64,000 nt of DNA, from NCBI RefSeq assembly GCF_014652795.1, contig NZ_BMZM01000001.1, positions 620,001-684,000 on the forward strand, written 5' to 3'. This DNA comes from Kushneria pakistanensis (GTDB taxonomy: Bacteria > Pseudomonadota > Gammaproteobacteria > Pseudomonadales > Halomonadaceae). This document shows, piece after piece, positions 9,718 through 18,202 of this stretch. The number at the start of each line of letters is the position of its first letter. The stretch's first letter is position 1. The notes under the pieces were generated by a model. It did not search any database and was not told where the DNA came from. It saw only the letters and a list, made by a program, of their open reading frames with translations. Both the position numbers and the translations under genes were made by a program.

Positions 9718-9723
9718 TACAAT
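9718..9723 (+). promoter_or_regulatory. possible promoter -10 (TACAAT) before ybiT
   Basis: TACAAT sits 24 nt upstream of the terminator hairpin. A -35 match 17 nt further up (TGTAAA) is weak, 3 of 6. If used, it would start a very short leader consisting almost only of the hairpin ahead of ybiT. Tentative. Confidence 0.3.
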
Positions 9724-9746
9724 CGCTCGCCACACGTCATCACTCA

Positions 9747-9781
9747 CGCCCGAGTCGGTATTCCGACTCGGGCGCCTTTTT
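9747..9781 (+). terminator. strong intrinsic terminator directly before ybiT (possible attenuator)
   Basis: A perfect 12-bp stem (CGCCCGAGTCGG pairing with CCGACTCGGGCG) with a TATT loop is followed by CCTTTTT. It could simply end the ankyrin transcript. However, the T-tract stops only 12 nt before the ybiT start codon, leaving no room for a separate promoter after it. Any transcript of ybiT must therefore read through it. Confidence 0.85.
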
Positions 9782-9793
9782 CGGATATTTCCC

Positions 9794-11383
9794 TTGCTCT
9801 CTACTGCCAATATCACCATGCAGTTTGGCCCGAAGCCGCTGTTTGAAAACGTCTCGGTCAAGTTCGGCAACGGCCATCGCTATGGTCTGATCGGCGCCAA
9901 CGGCTGCGGTAAATCCACCTTCATGAAAATCCTGGGCGGCGACCTGGAGCCCTCCAGTGGTCAGGTCATGAAGGATGCGACCACAAGGCTTGGCAAGCTG
10001 CGTCAGGACCAGTTTGCCTTTGAGAGCGAGCGGGTCATCGACACGGTCATCATGGGGCATGAAGAACTCTGGACCGTGGCCGCCGAGCGTGAGCGCATCT
10101 ATGGCCAGGCCGAAATGTCCGAGGAAGATGGCATGAAGGTGGCCGATCTTGAAGTGCGCTATGCCGAGCTTGATGGCTATACCGCCGAGGCGCGTGCCGG
10201 TGAGCTTTTGCAGGGGCTGGGCATCGGTACCGATCAGCATCAGGATCTGATGAGCACCGTGGCACCGGGCTGGAAGCTTCGCGTATTGCTGGCCCAGGCA
10301 CTCTTTGCCGACCCGGATGTGCTGCTGCTCGATGAGCCGACCAACCACCTGGACATCAACACCATCCGCTGGCTGGAAGACATTCTGAAGGCGCGTCGTG
10401 CCACGATGATCATCATCTCCCACGACCGTCACTTCCTGAACAGCGTCTGCACCCACATGGCGGATCTGGATTACGGCGAACTGCGCCTGTTCCCGGGCAA
10501 CTATGATGAGTACATGATTGCCGCCACCCAGGCCCGCGAGCGTCTGCACGCCGACAACGCCAAGAAAAAGGCCGAGATTGCCGAGCTTCAGCAGTTCGTC
10601 AGCCGCTTCTCTGCCAACGCCTCCAAGGCCAAGCAGGCCACGTCGCGTCAGCGCAAGATCGACAAGATCCAGCTCGAGGAGGTCAAGCCGTCCTCGCGCG
10701 TAAGCCCCTTCATCCGCTTTGAACAGAACAAGAAGATTCATCGCCAGGCGCTGACGGTGGAAAACATCAGCAAGGCCTGGGATGACAACGTGCTGTTCGA
10801 GCGTTTCGGTCTGCAGGTCGAGGCCGGCGAACGTGTCGCTATCATTGGCCCCAACGGCATCGGCAAGACCACGCTGCTCAACTGTCTGACCGGCGACATG
10901 GCCGTCGACAGTGGCGAGGTAAAGTGGACTGATGCCGCAGAGGTCGGCTATTTCGCCCAGGATCACGCCGCGGATTTTGAAAGCGGCGAGACGCTCTTTG
11001 ACTGGATGGGCCAGTGGACCACTCAGGGTGAGCAGCAGGTGCGCTCGGCGCTGGGGCGCATGCTCTTTTCCAACGACGATATCGGCAAGTCGGTGCGGGT
11101 CATCTCCGGCGGTGAGCAGGGCCGCATGCTCTTTGGCAAGCTGGCGCTGCAAAAGCCCAATGTGCTGGTCATGGATGAGCCCACCAACCACCTGGACATG
11201 GAGTCGATCGAGGCGCTCAATCTGGCGCTGGAGAACTATCCCGGCACGCTGATCTTTGTCAGCCATGACCGCGAGTTTGTCAGCTCGCTGGCCACGCGCA
11301 TCATCGAGATGAAGGAGGATGGCATCGTGGACTTCAGCGGCAACTATGAAGACTACCTGCGCAGTCAGGGTATTTACGGCTAA
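9794..11383 (+). CDS. ybiT: YbiT-type ABC-F translational ATPase
   Basis: A soluble, duplicated ABC ATPase without membrane domains. ABC-F proteins act at the ribosomal E site to rescue or tune translation. At 529 aa it matches E. coli YbiT nearly end to end. Domain 1 has Walker [10 protein letters not shown] (about residue 36) and [11 protein letters not shown]. The ABC-F linker (about 240-310) contains [20 protein letters not shown]. Domain 2 has Walker [10 protein letters not shown], signature SGGEQGR and [10 protein letters not shown]. It ends [13 protein letters not shown]. The start is TTG with little Shine-Dalgarno match, placed just after the 9747-9781 hairpin. Weak initiation plus a hairpin suggests conditional expression. 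Confidence 0.95.
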   Translation: MLSTANITMQFGPKPLFENVSVKFGNGHRYGLIGANGCGKSTFMKILGGDLEPSSGQVMKDATTRLGKLRQDQFAFESERVIDTVIMGHEELWTVAAERERIYGQAEMSEEDGMKVADLEVRYAELDGYTAEARAGELLQGLGIGTDQHQDLMSTVAPGWKLRVLLAQALFADPDVLLLDEPTNHLDINTIRWLEDILKARRATMIIISHDRHFLNSVCTHMADLDYGELRLFPGNYDEYMIAATQARERLHADNAKKKAEIAELQQFVSRFSANASKAKQATSRQRKIDKIQLEEVKPSSRVSPFIRFEQNKKIHRQALTVENISKAWDDNVLFERFGLQVEAGERVAIIGPNGIGKTTLLNCLTGDMAVDSGEVKWTDAAEVGYFAQDHAADFESGETLFDWMGQWTTQGEQQVRSALGRMLFSNDDIGKSVRVISGGEQGRMLFGKLALQKPNVLVMDEPTNHLDMESIEALNLALENYPGTLIFVSHDREFVSSLATRIIEMKEDGIVDFSGNYEDYLRSQGIYG

Positions 11384-11771
11384 ACAGGCGTGACGGCGAC
11401 GGTGTGCTGCAGCGATTTATTCATGCTGCAGGCGCTGTCGCTATCGTGATGATGCTCATGGATGACTTCCTCTCCTGATGGTTGGCTGTCATATCCTGTG
11501 CCGATTAGGCCACTTGTTGTCTGCAAACTGCCTTTGCATTAAGCAATACGGTGTTACGTATTCAGTGTTTCGTGTACAGGTTTGCCTAACATGCGTTATC
11601 GCATCAAGTGGCGCAGGAAAAAGGCGGCGTATAACACTCGCAAGCACTGTAAGGCTGCGTAACCCATGGCCGATGGTCCGGGTGGCTGTCAGGCTTCAAG
11701 GGTTTCCATGCGGGAACTATCGGGCTTCATGCAAGGCCTAACGCTCGTGATGCCAACATGGAGGGCATGTC
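11384..11771. other. 388-nt intergenic stretch without a convincing gene
   Basis: Between ybiT and the 64-aa gene I see only a weak 7-bp hairpin (CTGCAGC, 11407-11431) soon after ybiT and two direct copies of GCCTAAC (about 11584 and 11735). An open frame at 11478-11741 lacks a ribosome site and has an unusual, Cys/Arg-rich composition, so I do not call it. It could hold the promoter for the downstream small gene. Confidence 0.4.
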
Positions 11772-11966
11772 ATGAGCAAGAGTAGCGGTGGGCAGTTCGA
11801 GAAGTTCAAGGGCGGTGTCAAAACGCAGATTGCGGTGGCCACCAACAGTGATCGGCTCTATGAAGACGCTGAAAAGCAACGGCTGATGGCACAGTTGATG
11901 GAGACAAAGGGCTTGAGTCGTGAAGAGGCTGAAAAGGAGGCCGCCCTGCAACTTCGCAACGAATAG
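11772..11966 (+). CDS. small conserved-looking protein, unknown function
   Basis: A 64-residue soluble, highly charged protein (MSKSSGGQFEKFKGGVKTQI start; ends SREEAEKEAALQLRNE). It is predicted mostly helical, with no Cys or membrane segment. GGAGGGC lies 7 nt before the ATG, and a strong hairpin follows the stop, so this looks like a real stand-alone gene. No recognised domain. It faces the K+ channel gene convergently. Confidence 0.65.
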   Translation: MSKSSGGQFEKFKGGVKTQIAVATNSDRLYEDAEKQRLMAQLMETKGLSREEAEKEAALQLRNE

Positions 11967-12019
11967 TGTCTACCGGTTTGTGACCTGACCGATATCGATC
12001 GGTCACGGCATATTGATTG

Positions 12020-12055
12020 GGCCCGGCATCACTTGTGATGCCGGGCCTTGTTCGT
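12020..12055 (+). terminator. terminator between convergent genes
   Basis: A perfect 13-bp GC-rich stem (GGCCCGGCATCAC with GTGATGCCGGGCC, TT between) is followed by the U-rich TTGTTCGTT. A second inverted repeat (TGACCGAT...ATCGGTCA, 11985-12004) precedes it. It ends the 64-aa gene's transcript and may also block read-through from the convergent channel gene. Confidence 0.75.
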
Positions 12056-12135
12056 TATGGCGCGCCGGAAGGCGATGCAGGAAAGCCGCTCCATTGGTGG
12101 GGCCTTCCCGTGCCTGTCGATCAATGAGCATCATT

Positions 12136-13152
12136 TCAGGTCGTGGGCGTTTTCCAGACATCCTGCCATTCCCATCCATCCTTTCTGACATAGGCCAGTA
12201 ACAGCCTCTGATGATCCAGAGAGGCCAGGTGTTCCTGCATCTCGGTGGCGCTTTTTTGAACGCCGGGCAGCTGCGCATAGGCATCGAGGTCGGGGATATC
12301 CGGCATATGGCGGGACGGTTGAATGAAGTCAGTGCTCAGGGTCTCTAGAAACCGATCGAGATTGCGCTGAGCGATGAGCAGCTGCGAGCGCGTTGATGTA
12401 TCCAGCCCCGGGCAGGCAAAACAGACCAGCGCCAGTGTCTGATACAGCCGCGTCATGGCCAGTGGCAGTGCCTTGTCGCCTGTTTCGCCGTGATAGTAGT
12501 GCAGAATGGGAAATGCCAGATGCTGCTGGCCCACTGTCCCGATCGAGGATTGCACCTGCTGAAGCTGGCTCGCGAGGGTAGTAAAGGCGCCGTCATCGGC
12601 AGTGGTTTCAAGCATCTGGTGGGGCGTCTGCCCCAGGGCCGTCATGGCAAGTGCCAGTTGACGTTTCTGAGTGACATTGGCCACCACATTGAGAATATAG
12701 GTAATGGCCGCCGTGAACAGAAAAAAGCCGTTGGCGGCGGCAAGCCCCGGCACGATACGCCAGTGGTTGTTGCCGGGCACGTAATCACCATAGCCCAGTG
12801 TGGTCAGGGTATAGCCGGCGTAATAGGCCCGTTCGACCAGATCGGCCGTGGTTTTGGATGTGGCGTTTACTACGGCCTGTGGATCACTGCAGAAGAGCAG
12901 AAACCAGCCCAGCCACGCCATCAGCATCCAGAAGGCAATCAGCGATATGGTAATCCAGACACCTGCTGCTGCCAGAATGGCATGGCCTCTGCCGCGCCGA
13001 TGCAGAAGCAGTAGCATAAACCACAGGGTGCTGGTCAGCCGTTTGGTCAAAGGGCCCGAGTTGGACGCCGAGAGTGTGGTCCGAATGGCGTCATGGGCCA
13101 CCAGCATAATGATCACTATGCCAGCGATACCAACGAGCGTACTTGCATTCAT
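12136..13152 (-). CDS. two-TM K+ channel-like membrane protein
   Basis: A 338-residue inner-membrane protein of the ion_trans_2 channel type. The N-terminal half has a first hydrophobic segment (IAGIVIIMLVA), a further pair flanking a pore loop, and the K+ selectivity filter TLGYGDYVPG. The C-terminal 170 residues are soluble and lack an obvious RCK/TrkA-N nucleotide motif. The start at 13152 (MNASTL) has AAGGAA 8 nt upstream; the frame extends to 13176 without support. Channels of this shape occur in halophiles and may serve osmotic K+ flux; that role is inference. Confidence 0.8.
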   Translation of the reverse strand: MNASTLVGIAGIVIIMLVAHDAIRTTLSASNSGPLTKRLTSTLWFMLLLLHRRGRGHAILAAAGVWITISLIAFWMLMAWLGWFLLFCSDPQAVVNATSKTTADLVERAYYAGYTLTTLGYGDYVPGNNHWRIVPGLAAANGFFLFTAAITYILNVVANVTQKRQLALAMTALGQTPHQMLETTADDGAFTTLASQLQQVQSSIGTVGQQHLAFPILHYYHGETGDKALPLAMTRLYQTLALVCFACPGLDTSTRSQLLIAQRNLDRFLETLSTDFIQPSRHMPDIPDLDAYAQLPGVQKSATEMQEHLASLDHQRLLLAYVRKDGWEWQDVWKTPTT

Positions 13153-13200
13153 GTCAGGGTTCCTTGCCTGCGCCATGGGATGCCGACACTTCCCGGCGAT

Positions 13201-13407
13201 TCACTCCGATCTGCGTTGATCCAGTACGGTCTCGATCAGCAGGCATCTTCCCGTGCTAGATTGATGCGCATTGGCGTCATTATCAAAAGTGATTGTGACG
13301 GTCCGGCGCTGGGGGGCCCGGTATGTCGCGATTGCGGGCCTACCATACACGGCAGGCATGAACAGGGCTGTTAACAATGTTAAGCAAAGGCAATATCCGG
13401 ACATCAT
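13201..13407 (-). CDS. possible small secreted protein after the serine hydrolase gene
   Basis: A 68-residue frame begins immediately after the stop codon of the serine hydrolase gene (TAG then ATGATG). It opens with a signal-peptide-like MMSGYCLCLTLLTALFMPAV ending near YGRPA. There is no separate ribosome site, so it would rely on translational coupling. The remaining 45 residues show no known motif. It may be real or chance. Confidence 0.35.
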   Translation of the reverse strand: MMSGYCLCLTLLTALFMPAVYGRPAIATYRAPQRRTVTITFDNDANAHQSSTGRCLLIETVLDQRRSE

Positions 13408-14430
13408 CTATTCGGCGGTAGCCTGAATCAGTTGCGCCACGACAGCCTTGATCCGGGCAAGATAACGTCCGCTTGATGGCGGGGTGGGGTCCGAGGTCAG
13501 AACGACCGTCATGGCACGCCCCGGCACCACGAACAGGACCTGTCCGCCGTACCCCCAGCCGTAGTACACCGGCTCACCTTCAATCTCGCCGCTGAACCAG
13601 CCATAGCCGTAATCATCATCGTTATAAAACGAGTGCGTGCGCGGCTGCCATGACGCGCTGATCCAGTCGCCAGACAGTATCTGCCGGCCATTGTAGTGGC
13701 CGCCCAGGCGATACATCTCACCAAATGCTAAAAGCGCCTGCGGTGTCAGGCCCATCTCATTGCCGCCGAAATAGATGCCCTGCGGGTCGCGCGTCCAGGG
13801 GGGAATGCTGATGCCCAATGGCGCGCCCAGCCAGTCCCGCATCAGGGCAAGCGTCGAGTGACCGGTAGCCTGCGTCAGCGCGGCGGACAGCAGGTGAGTA
13901 TTGCCGGTGGAGTAGAGCATCTGCCCGCCAGGCTCTGCCACAAAAGGGCGTGAAAGCGCGTTGCGCACCCAGTTATTGCTGGCCACCCAGGCGCCATAGT
14001 GCTGCCCGGAGGTGCGCTCAAGCCCGGTCTGCATCGACAGCAGCTGGCCCACGGTAATCTCGCGTATTCGTGGATCGGCATTGTTCGGGATCTGGTCGGG
14101 CGCCAGCAGTTCGACGATCGGTTGATTTACGCTGTCGATCACACCGCGTTCAATGGCGGCGCCCACCAGCGCCGACATCAGCGTCTTGGACAGTGATTTG
14201 ATATTGGCGGTCTGATTCGTACGGTGGCCGCGATAACCGCGCTCGATCACGGTCTCACCATTGATGGCGACCATCAGGGTGTGGGTGCGCGGCAGGGCGC
14301 CGGCGCGATCAGCCAGGCGGTCGAGCGTTGGTGGATCCGGCATATCGGGAGTGGCAAGCGCCGGTATCGAGAGCAGCCAGAACGCGCAGGCCATCATCAG
14401 GGCATGAGTTGAGTGTCCGAGCTGGCGCAT
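13408..14430 (-). CDS. beta-lactamase-family serine hydrolase, exported
   Basis: A 340-residue penicillin-binding/class C beta-lactamase-like hydrolase. The signal peptide is MRQLGHSTHALMMACAFWLL, cleaved near ALATPD. The catalytic tetrad start SxxK is seen as NIKSLSKTLMSALVG, and the YSTGNTHLL block occupies the Tyr motif position. GYGWFSGE and the GWGYGGQ segment near the end replace the KTG-like motif. Start chosen at 14430 because of the signal peptide; the frame extends to 14613. Family members are esterases, D-aminopeptidases or lactamases; substrate unknown. Confidence 0.82.
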   Translation of the reverse strand: MRQLGHSTHALMMACAFWLLSIPALATPDMPDPPTLDRLADRAGALPRTHTLMVAINGETVIERGYRGHRTNQTANIKSLSKTLMSALVGAAIERGVIDSVNQPIVELLAPDQIPNNADPRIREITVGQLLSMQTGLERTSGQHYGAWVASNNWVRNALSRPFVAEPGGQMLYSTGNTHLLSAALTQATGHSTLALMRDWLGAPLGISIPPWTRDPQGIYFGGNEMGLTPQALLAFGEMYRLGGHYNGRQILSGDWISASWQPRTHSFYNDDDYGYGWFSGEIEGEPVYYGWGYGGQVLFVVPGRAMTVVLTSDPTPPSSGRYLARIKAVVAQLIQATAE

Positions 14431-14636
14431 GGGGAGACTCCGTTGAGAGGGCGCGAACAGGATGTCTGAAGTGTGGCGTATATCCGCATCGGCTGCGCAG
14501 CGATGCCGGCTGTCTCGACTGATCGTGCAGGATGTCCTGAAGCGCAGACAGTAAAACAGGGGTCGTATTGACCAGAAGGCAATATCAGGCTGATATACAA
14601 GGTCTTTTAACATCGCCCTGACCCCGGAATCTTCTC

Positions 14637-16004
14637 ATGCTTTATATGGTTATCCTGCTGGCCCTGATCGCCTTTATCGTGCTGGCGACCTCACGCTGGC
14701 AGCTGCATCCCTTTCTGGTGCTGCTCAGCAGTGCCCTGATCGCGGGGTTTGCCTACGGGCTGCCGGCGACCGAGACCGTAGCCACCATTGGCACGGGGTT
14801 TGGCAGGATACTGGGCAGCATCGGGCTTGTGATCACACTGGGTACCATTATTGGCGTCATCCTTGAGCGCAGTGGGGCGGCGCTCACCATGGCGGAAACC
14901 ATCATCCGTCTGCTGGGGGAGCGCTTTCCTGCACTGACCATGTCATTGATCGGCTATCTGGTCTCGATTCCGGTGTTTTGTGACTCGGGCTATGTGATTC
15001 TCAACTCGCTGAAAAACGCCATTGCCATACGCATGAAGGTGTCGGTCACGGCCATGAGCGTGGCACTGGCCACCGGGCTTTATGCCACCCATACCTTTGT
15101 GCCACCTACCCCCGGGCCAATTGCGGCGGCCGGCAATCTGGGACTGACCGATAACCTGGGGCTGGTGATTGCGCTGGGCCTGGTCGTGGCGCTTGCCACC
15201 GCCGTGGCCGGCATGTTGTGGGCCTCGCGGTTTACCGAGCGTGACGACGCCAGTGCCGGCCTGCTCAGCAACGACGATACGCTGGACATGGCCGACCCGT
15301 TCGCTGCCTTTCGTGCCGAACATGGAGCACTGCCCGGTGCCGGTCGCGCCTTTGCGCCGATTCTCTTGCCCATTTTGTTGATCTGTCTGGGCTCGGTGGC
15401 GGGTTTCCCCGGTGCGCCACTGGGAGAGGGGGCACTGCGAGACACACTGGTATTTCTGGGCAGTCCAGTCATCGCTCTGGCTGCAGGGCTGGTGGTGGCC
15501 TGTATGCTGTTGCCGGCAGGCGGGCGCCGCGAGGCGCTGCAGTCGCATGTCAGTGAAGGCATTACTGCCGCGGCGCCGATTCTTCTGATTACGGGGGCAG
15601 GCGGCGCCTTTGGCGCGGTGCTGACGGCCACGCCGCTGGGCAATTTCCTGGGGGAAGTGCTGTCAGCGCTGGGGATCGGACTGTTCATGCCGTTTCTGGT
15701 ATCGGCGGCCCTGAAAACCACTCAGGGATCTTCCACGGTGGCGCTGGTGACCACCTCGGCCATGGTGGCGCCGATGCTGGCGGGAATTGGACTGGACAGT
15801 GACATGGGGCGGGCGCTTACGGTGCTGGCAATTGGTGCCGGGGCCATGACGGTCTCTCATGCCAACGATAGTTTCTTCTGGGTGGTGACCCAGTTCAGCC
15901 GCATGCCGGTGGCACTGGCCTATCGCGCCCAGACGCTGGCCACCCTGATTCAGGGCGTGACGGGCATGCTGGTCGTCTGGCTGATGAGTCTCGTATTGCT
16001 ATAA
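14637..16004 (+). CDS. GntP-family gluconate/hydroxy-acid:H+ symporter
   Basis: A 455-residue inner-membrane permease with about 12-14 hydrophobic segments. GntP hallmarks: ATSRWQLHPFLVLL, TLGTIIGVILERSGAA, VFCDSGYVIL, ATGLYATHTFVPPTPGPIAAAGNLG, ALKTTQGSSTVALVTTSAM and HANDSFFWVVTQFS. Substrates in the family are gluconate, idonate, glycerate or related sugar acids; there is no adjacent kinase to decide. The ATG at 14637 is about 200 nt from the divergent hydrolase start, so the intergenic space can hold two promoters. Confidence 0.92.
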   Translation: MLYMVILLALIAFIVLATSRWQLHPFLVLLSSALIAGFAYGLPATETVATIGTGFGRILGSIGLVITLGTIIGVILERSGAALTMAETIIRLLGERFPALTMSLIGYLVSIPVFCDSGYVILNSLKNAIAIRMKVSVTAMSVALATGLYATHTFVPPTPGPIAAAGNLGLTDNLGLVIALGLVVALATAVAGMLWASRFTERDDASAGLLSNDDTLDMADPFAAFRAEHGALPGAGRAFAPILLPILLICLGSVAGFPGAPLGEGALRDTLVFLGSPVIALAAGLVVACMLLPAGGRREALQSHVSEGITAAAPILLITGAGGAFGAVLTATPLGNFLGEVLSALGIGLFMPFLVSAALKTTQGSSTVALVTTSAMVAPMLAGIGLDSDMGRALTVLAIGAGAMTVSHANDSFFWVVTQFSRMPVALAYRAQTLATLIQGVTGMLVVWLMSLVLL

Positions 16005-16155
16005 GACTGCTGTAGATCGGGCAGAAAGGCGGTAGCAGCCCGACGACGAAAAGATGGCCTTATGAAAGCGGCGAATGGGGTATCAGGAGCTTTCATGGCA
16101 GCGTTTCGCCACAAGCGTACCCTCACTGGCTGGTACAGCAGAGAGGGGGCAGGGA

Positions 16156-16761
16156 ATGCAGGCATTCTGGACAGGACTGGGACTGGGGCTTTCACTGATC
16201 ATGGCGATCGGTGCACAGAACGCGTTTGTGCTACGCCAGGGGCTGCGCGGCGAGCATGTCTTCCAGGTCTGTATGGCCTGTGCATTGTCGGATGCGCTGC
16301 TGCTGACATTCGGGGTGTATGGCGCCGCGACCCTGATAGGTCGCTTTCCGGCACTTGATAACCTCATGCGCCTGGCCGGCGCGATCTTTTTGCTGCTGTA
16401 TGGCGCTCGGGCGATGATCGCTGCCCTGCGCGGCGGACAGACGCTGGACCCGACGGGACAGACAGGCGCTTCGCGGGTCAGAACGCTGAGCGTGTGCCTG
16501 GCACTGACCTGGCTTAATCCGCATGTGTATCTGGATACGGTGGTACTGGTGGGTGCAGTGTCGGCGCAGCAGGCGTCAAAAGCGGCCTTTCTGGCCGGTG
16601 CCGTGGTCGCTTCCTTTACCTTCTTTTTTGCGCTGGGGTATGGGGCAGTACGCCTACGCAGGCTTCTGGCCAGCCCGCGTGCCTGGCAGGTACTCGATGG
16701 CCTGATGGGGCTTGTGATGTGGACAGTTGCCCTGTCACTGGTGTGGCCCATGGTGGTGTGA
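16156..16761 (+). CDS. LysE/ArgO-family amino-acid exporter
   Basis: A 201-residue inner-membrane protein with about six hydrophobic segments. LysE-type exporters push out lysine or arginine. The family start is very clear: FWTGLGLGLSLIMAIGAQNAFVLRQGL, then ALSDALLLTFGVYG and CLALTWLNPHVYLDTVVLVG. The C-terminal GLVMWTVALSLV closes the last segment. Start at 16156 (MQAFW) has GAGAGGGGG upstream; the frame could extend to 16075. No LysG-like regulator is next to it. Confidence 0.9.
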   Translation: MQAFWTGLGLGLSLIMAIGAQNAFVLRQGLRGEHVFQVCMACALSDALLLTFGVYGAATLIGRFPALDNLMRLAGAIFLLLYGARAMIAALRGGQTLDPTGQTGASRVRTLSVCLALTWLNPHVYLDTVVLVGAVSAQQASKAAFLAGAVVASFTFFFALGYGAVRLRRLLASPRAWQVLDGLMGLVMWTVALSLVWPMVV

Positions 16762-16947
16762 TCATGAAGCATCGGTCGTGACAATGAAGCCATGCTGATC
16801 AGTGCCAGACCATGGTTGAATACCGTTCATGGAACAGGTGAATAACCCTTGCTGGTATTCACTCTGGCGCCACGGCATATTGTTTGATGAAAAAAGCTAC
16901 GTGACGAAAAAAGCTGTTCTGCAGCGTTTGTTGATTAAGGAATGATC

Positions 16948-18060
16948 ATGTCTTTACCCATGCCTCCCTACCGCGCCGACACGGTTGGCAGTCTGCTGCG
17001 CAGCGATAACGTCAAGCGTGCGCGTGAACAGTACGCGCAGGGCACCATTGATCAGGCATCTCTCAAGGCCGTCGAGGACGAGGAGATCACGCGGCTGGTC
17101 AGAAAACAGGAGTCGCTGGGGCTCAAGGCCGTCACCGATGGCGAGTTGCGGCGTGCCTGGTGGCATTTCGACTTTCTCGAGCACCTCAAGGGTGTCGAAG
17201 GATTTGAATCCGAACAGGGCATTCAGTTTCAGGGGCGCCAGACGCCGTCACACGGGGTGCGCGTGGTGGACCGTGTCGGGTTCAACCCGGACCATCCGAT
17301 GCTTGAGCACTTTCGTTATCTCAATGCACAGACGACCAGCGCTGTCGCCAAGATGACGATTCCAAGCCCCAGCGTGCTTCATTTTCGCGGTGCCAGTCAG
17401 GTCGACCGCAGTGTCTATCCCGAGTGGGGCAGCTACTTCAATGATCTGGCCGATACCTGGTGCGAAGCCATTGCTGCCTTCTATGAGGCGGGCTGTCGCT
17501 ATCTGCAGCTCGATGACACGGTCTGGGCCTATCTCTGTTCCGACAGCGAACTTGAAGCGGCGCGCGAACGGGGCATCGAGTCGCCCGAGACGCTGCAGTA
17601 CGTCTATGCCGACGTTCTCAACCGGGCACTGGAAGGCCGGCCCGCCGACATGCACATCAGCCTTCATGTCTGTCGTGGCAACTTCCGCTCGACCTGGATC
17701 AGTGAGGGTGGCTATGAGCCGGTCGCGGAAACGCTGCTGGGCACTGTCAATGTCGATGCCTTCTTTCTGGAGTACGACACTGACCGCGCCGGCGACTTCA
17801 AGCCGCTGCGCTTTCTACCCCGCGGCCATCAGCAGGTGGTGCTGGGACTGGTTACGACCAAGACCGGTGAACTGGAGTCCGGTGAGCAGATTCGAGAGCG
17901 TCTCGATGAGGCCAGCGAATACGTGCCGATGGACCAGCTTTGTCTGAGTCCGCAGTGCGGCTTTGCCTCGACCCATGAGGGCAACAACCTCACGGAACAG
18001 CAGCAGTGGGAAAAGCTGGATCTGATCGTCAATCTTGCCGAGGAGTTCTGGGGCTACTGA
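16948..18060 (+). CDS. MetE C-terminal-like (cobalamin-independent methionine synthase family) protein
   Basis: A 370-residue TIM-barrel protein of the UROD/MetE-C superfamily, like YxjG/YxjH. Such proteins transfer methyl groups to homocysteine or related thiols using zinc. Seen: the N-terminal RADTVGSLLRS, VTDGELRRAWWHFDFLE, YLQLDDTVWAYLC, the zinc-site ISLHVCRGNF (His-x-Cys) and LCLSPQCGFAS supplying the third Cys. It lacks the N-terminal half of MetE. Start 16948 has AAGGA 6 nt upstream; the ATG at 16942 touches that site. A strong terminator follows. The methyl donor is unknown. Confidence 0.88.
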   Translation: MSLPMPPYRADTVGSLLRSDNVKRAREQYAQGTIDQASLKAVEDEEITRLVRKQESLGLKAVTDGELRRAWWHFDFLEHLKGVEGFESEQGIQFQGRQTPSHGVRVVDRVGFNPDHPMLEHFRYLNAQTTSAVAKMTIPSPSVLHFRGASQVDRSVYPEWGSYFNDLADTWCEAIAAFYEAGCRYLQLDDTVWAYLCSDSELEAARERGIESPETLQYVYADVLNRALEGRPADMHISLHVCRGNFRSTWISEGGYEPVAETLLGTVNVDAFFLEYDTDRAGDFKPLRFLPRGHQQVVLGLVTTKTGELESGEQIRERLDEASEYVPMDQLCLSPQCGFASTHEGNNLTEQQQWEKLDLIVNLAEEFWGY

Positions 18061-18086
18061 TAACGCCGCCTTCGGGACGTCCATTA

Positions 18087-18118
18087 ACGCCTGATCGTTC
18101 ACCGATCGGGCGTTTTTT
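18087..18118 (+). terminator. intrinsic terminator after the MetE-like gene
   Basis: The stem ACGCCTGATCG pairs with CGATCGGGCGT (one G-U), with a 5-nt loop and TTTTTT directly after. Textbook rho-independent terminator. Confidence 0.9.
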
Positions 18119-18202
18119 ATGTGCTTTTGCATCGTGAAGGCTGCAGGCGCAGGCGTGGCCCGCTATCGTTGGCGCATGTTCCCCTGCAAGGAGACGCCTC
18201 CC

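Noticed and set aside
9740-11266. 508-codon open frame antisense to ybiT
   Set aside because: Lies fully inside a strongly conserved ABC-F gene; the product is a low-complexity Leu/Gly/His composition typical of GC-rich shadows.
11478-11741. 87-codon frame after ybiT
   Set aside because: No ribosome site and odd Cys/Arg-rich composition; treated as intergenic.
11584-11741. GCCTAAC repeats resembling integron attC ends
   Set aside because: Both copies are in the same orientation and no GTTAGGC partner exists between them, so not an attC site.
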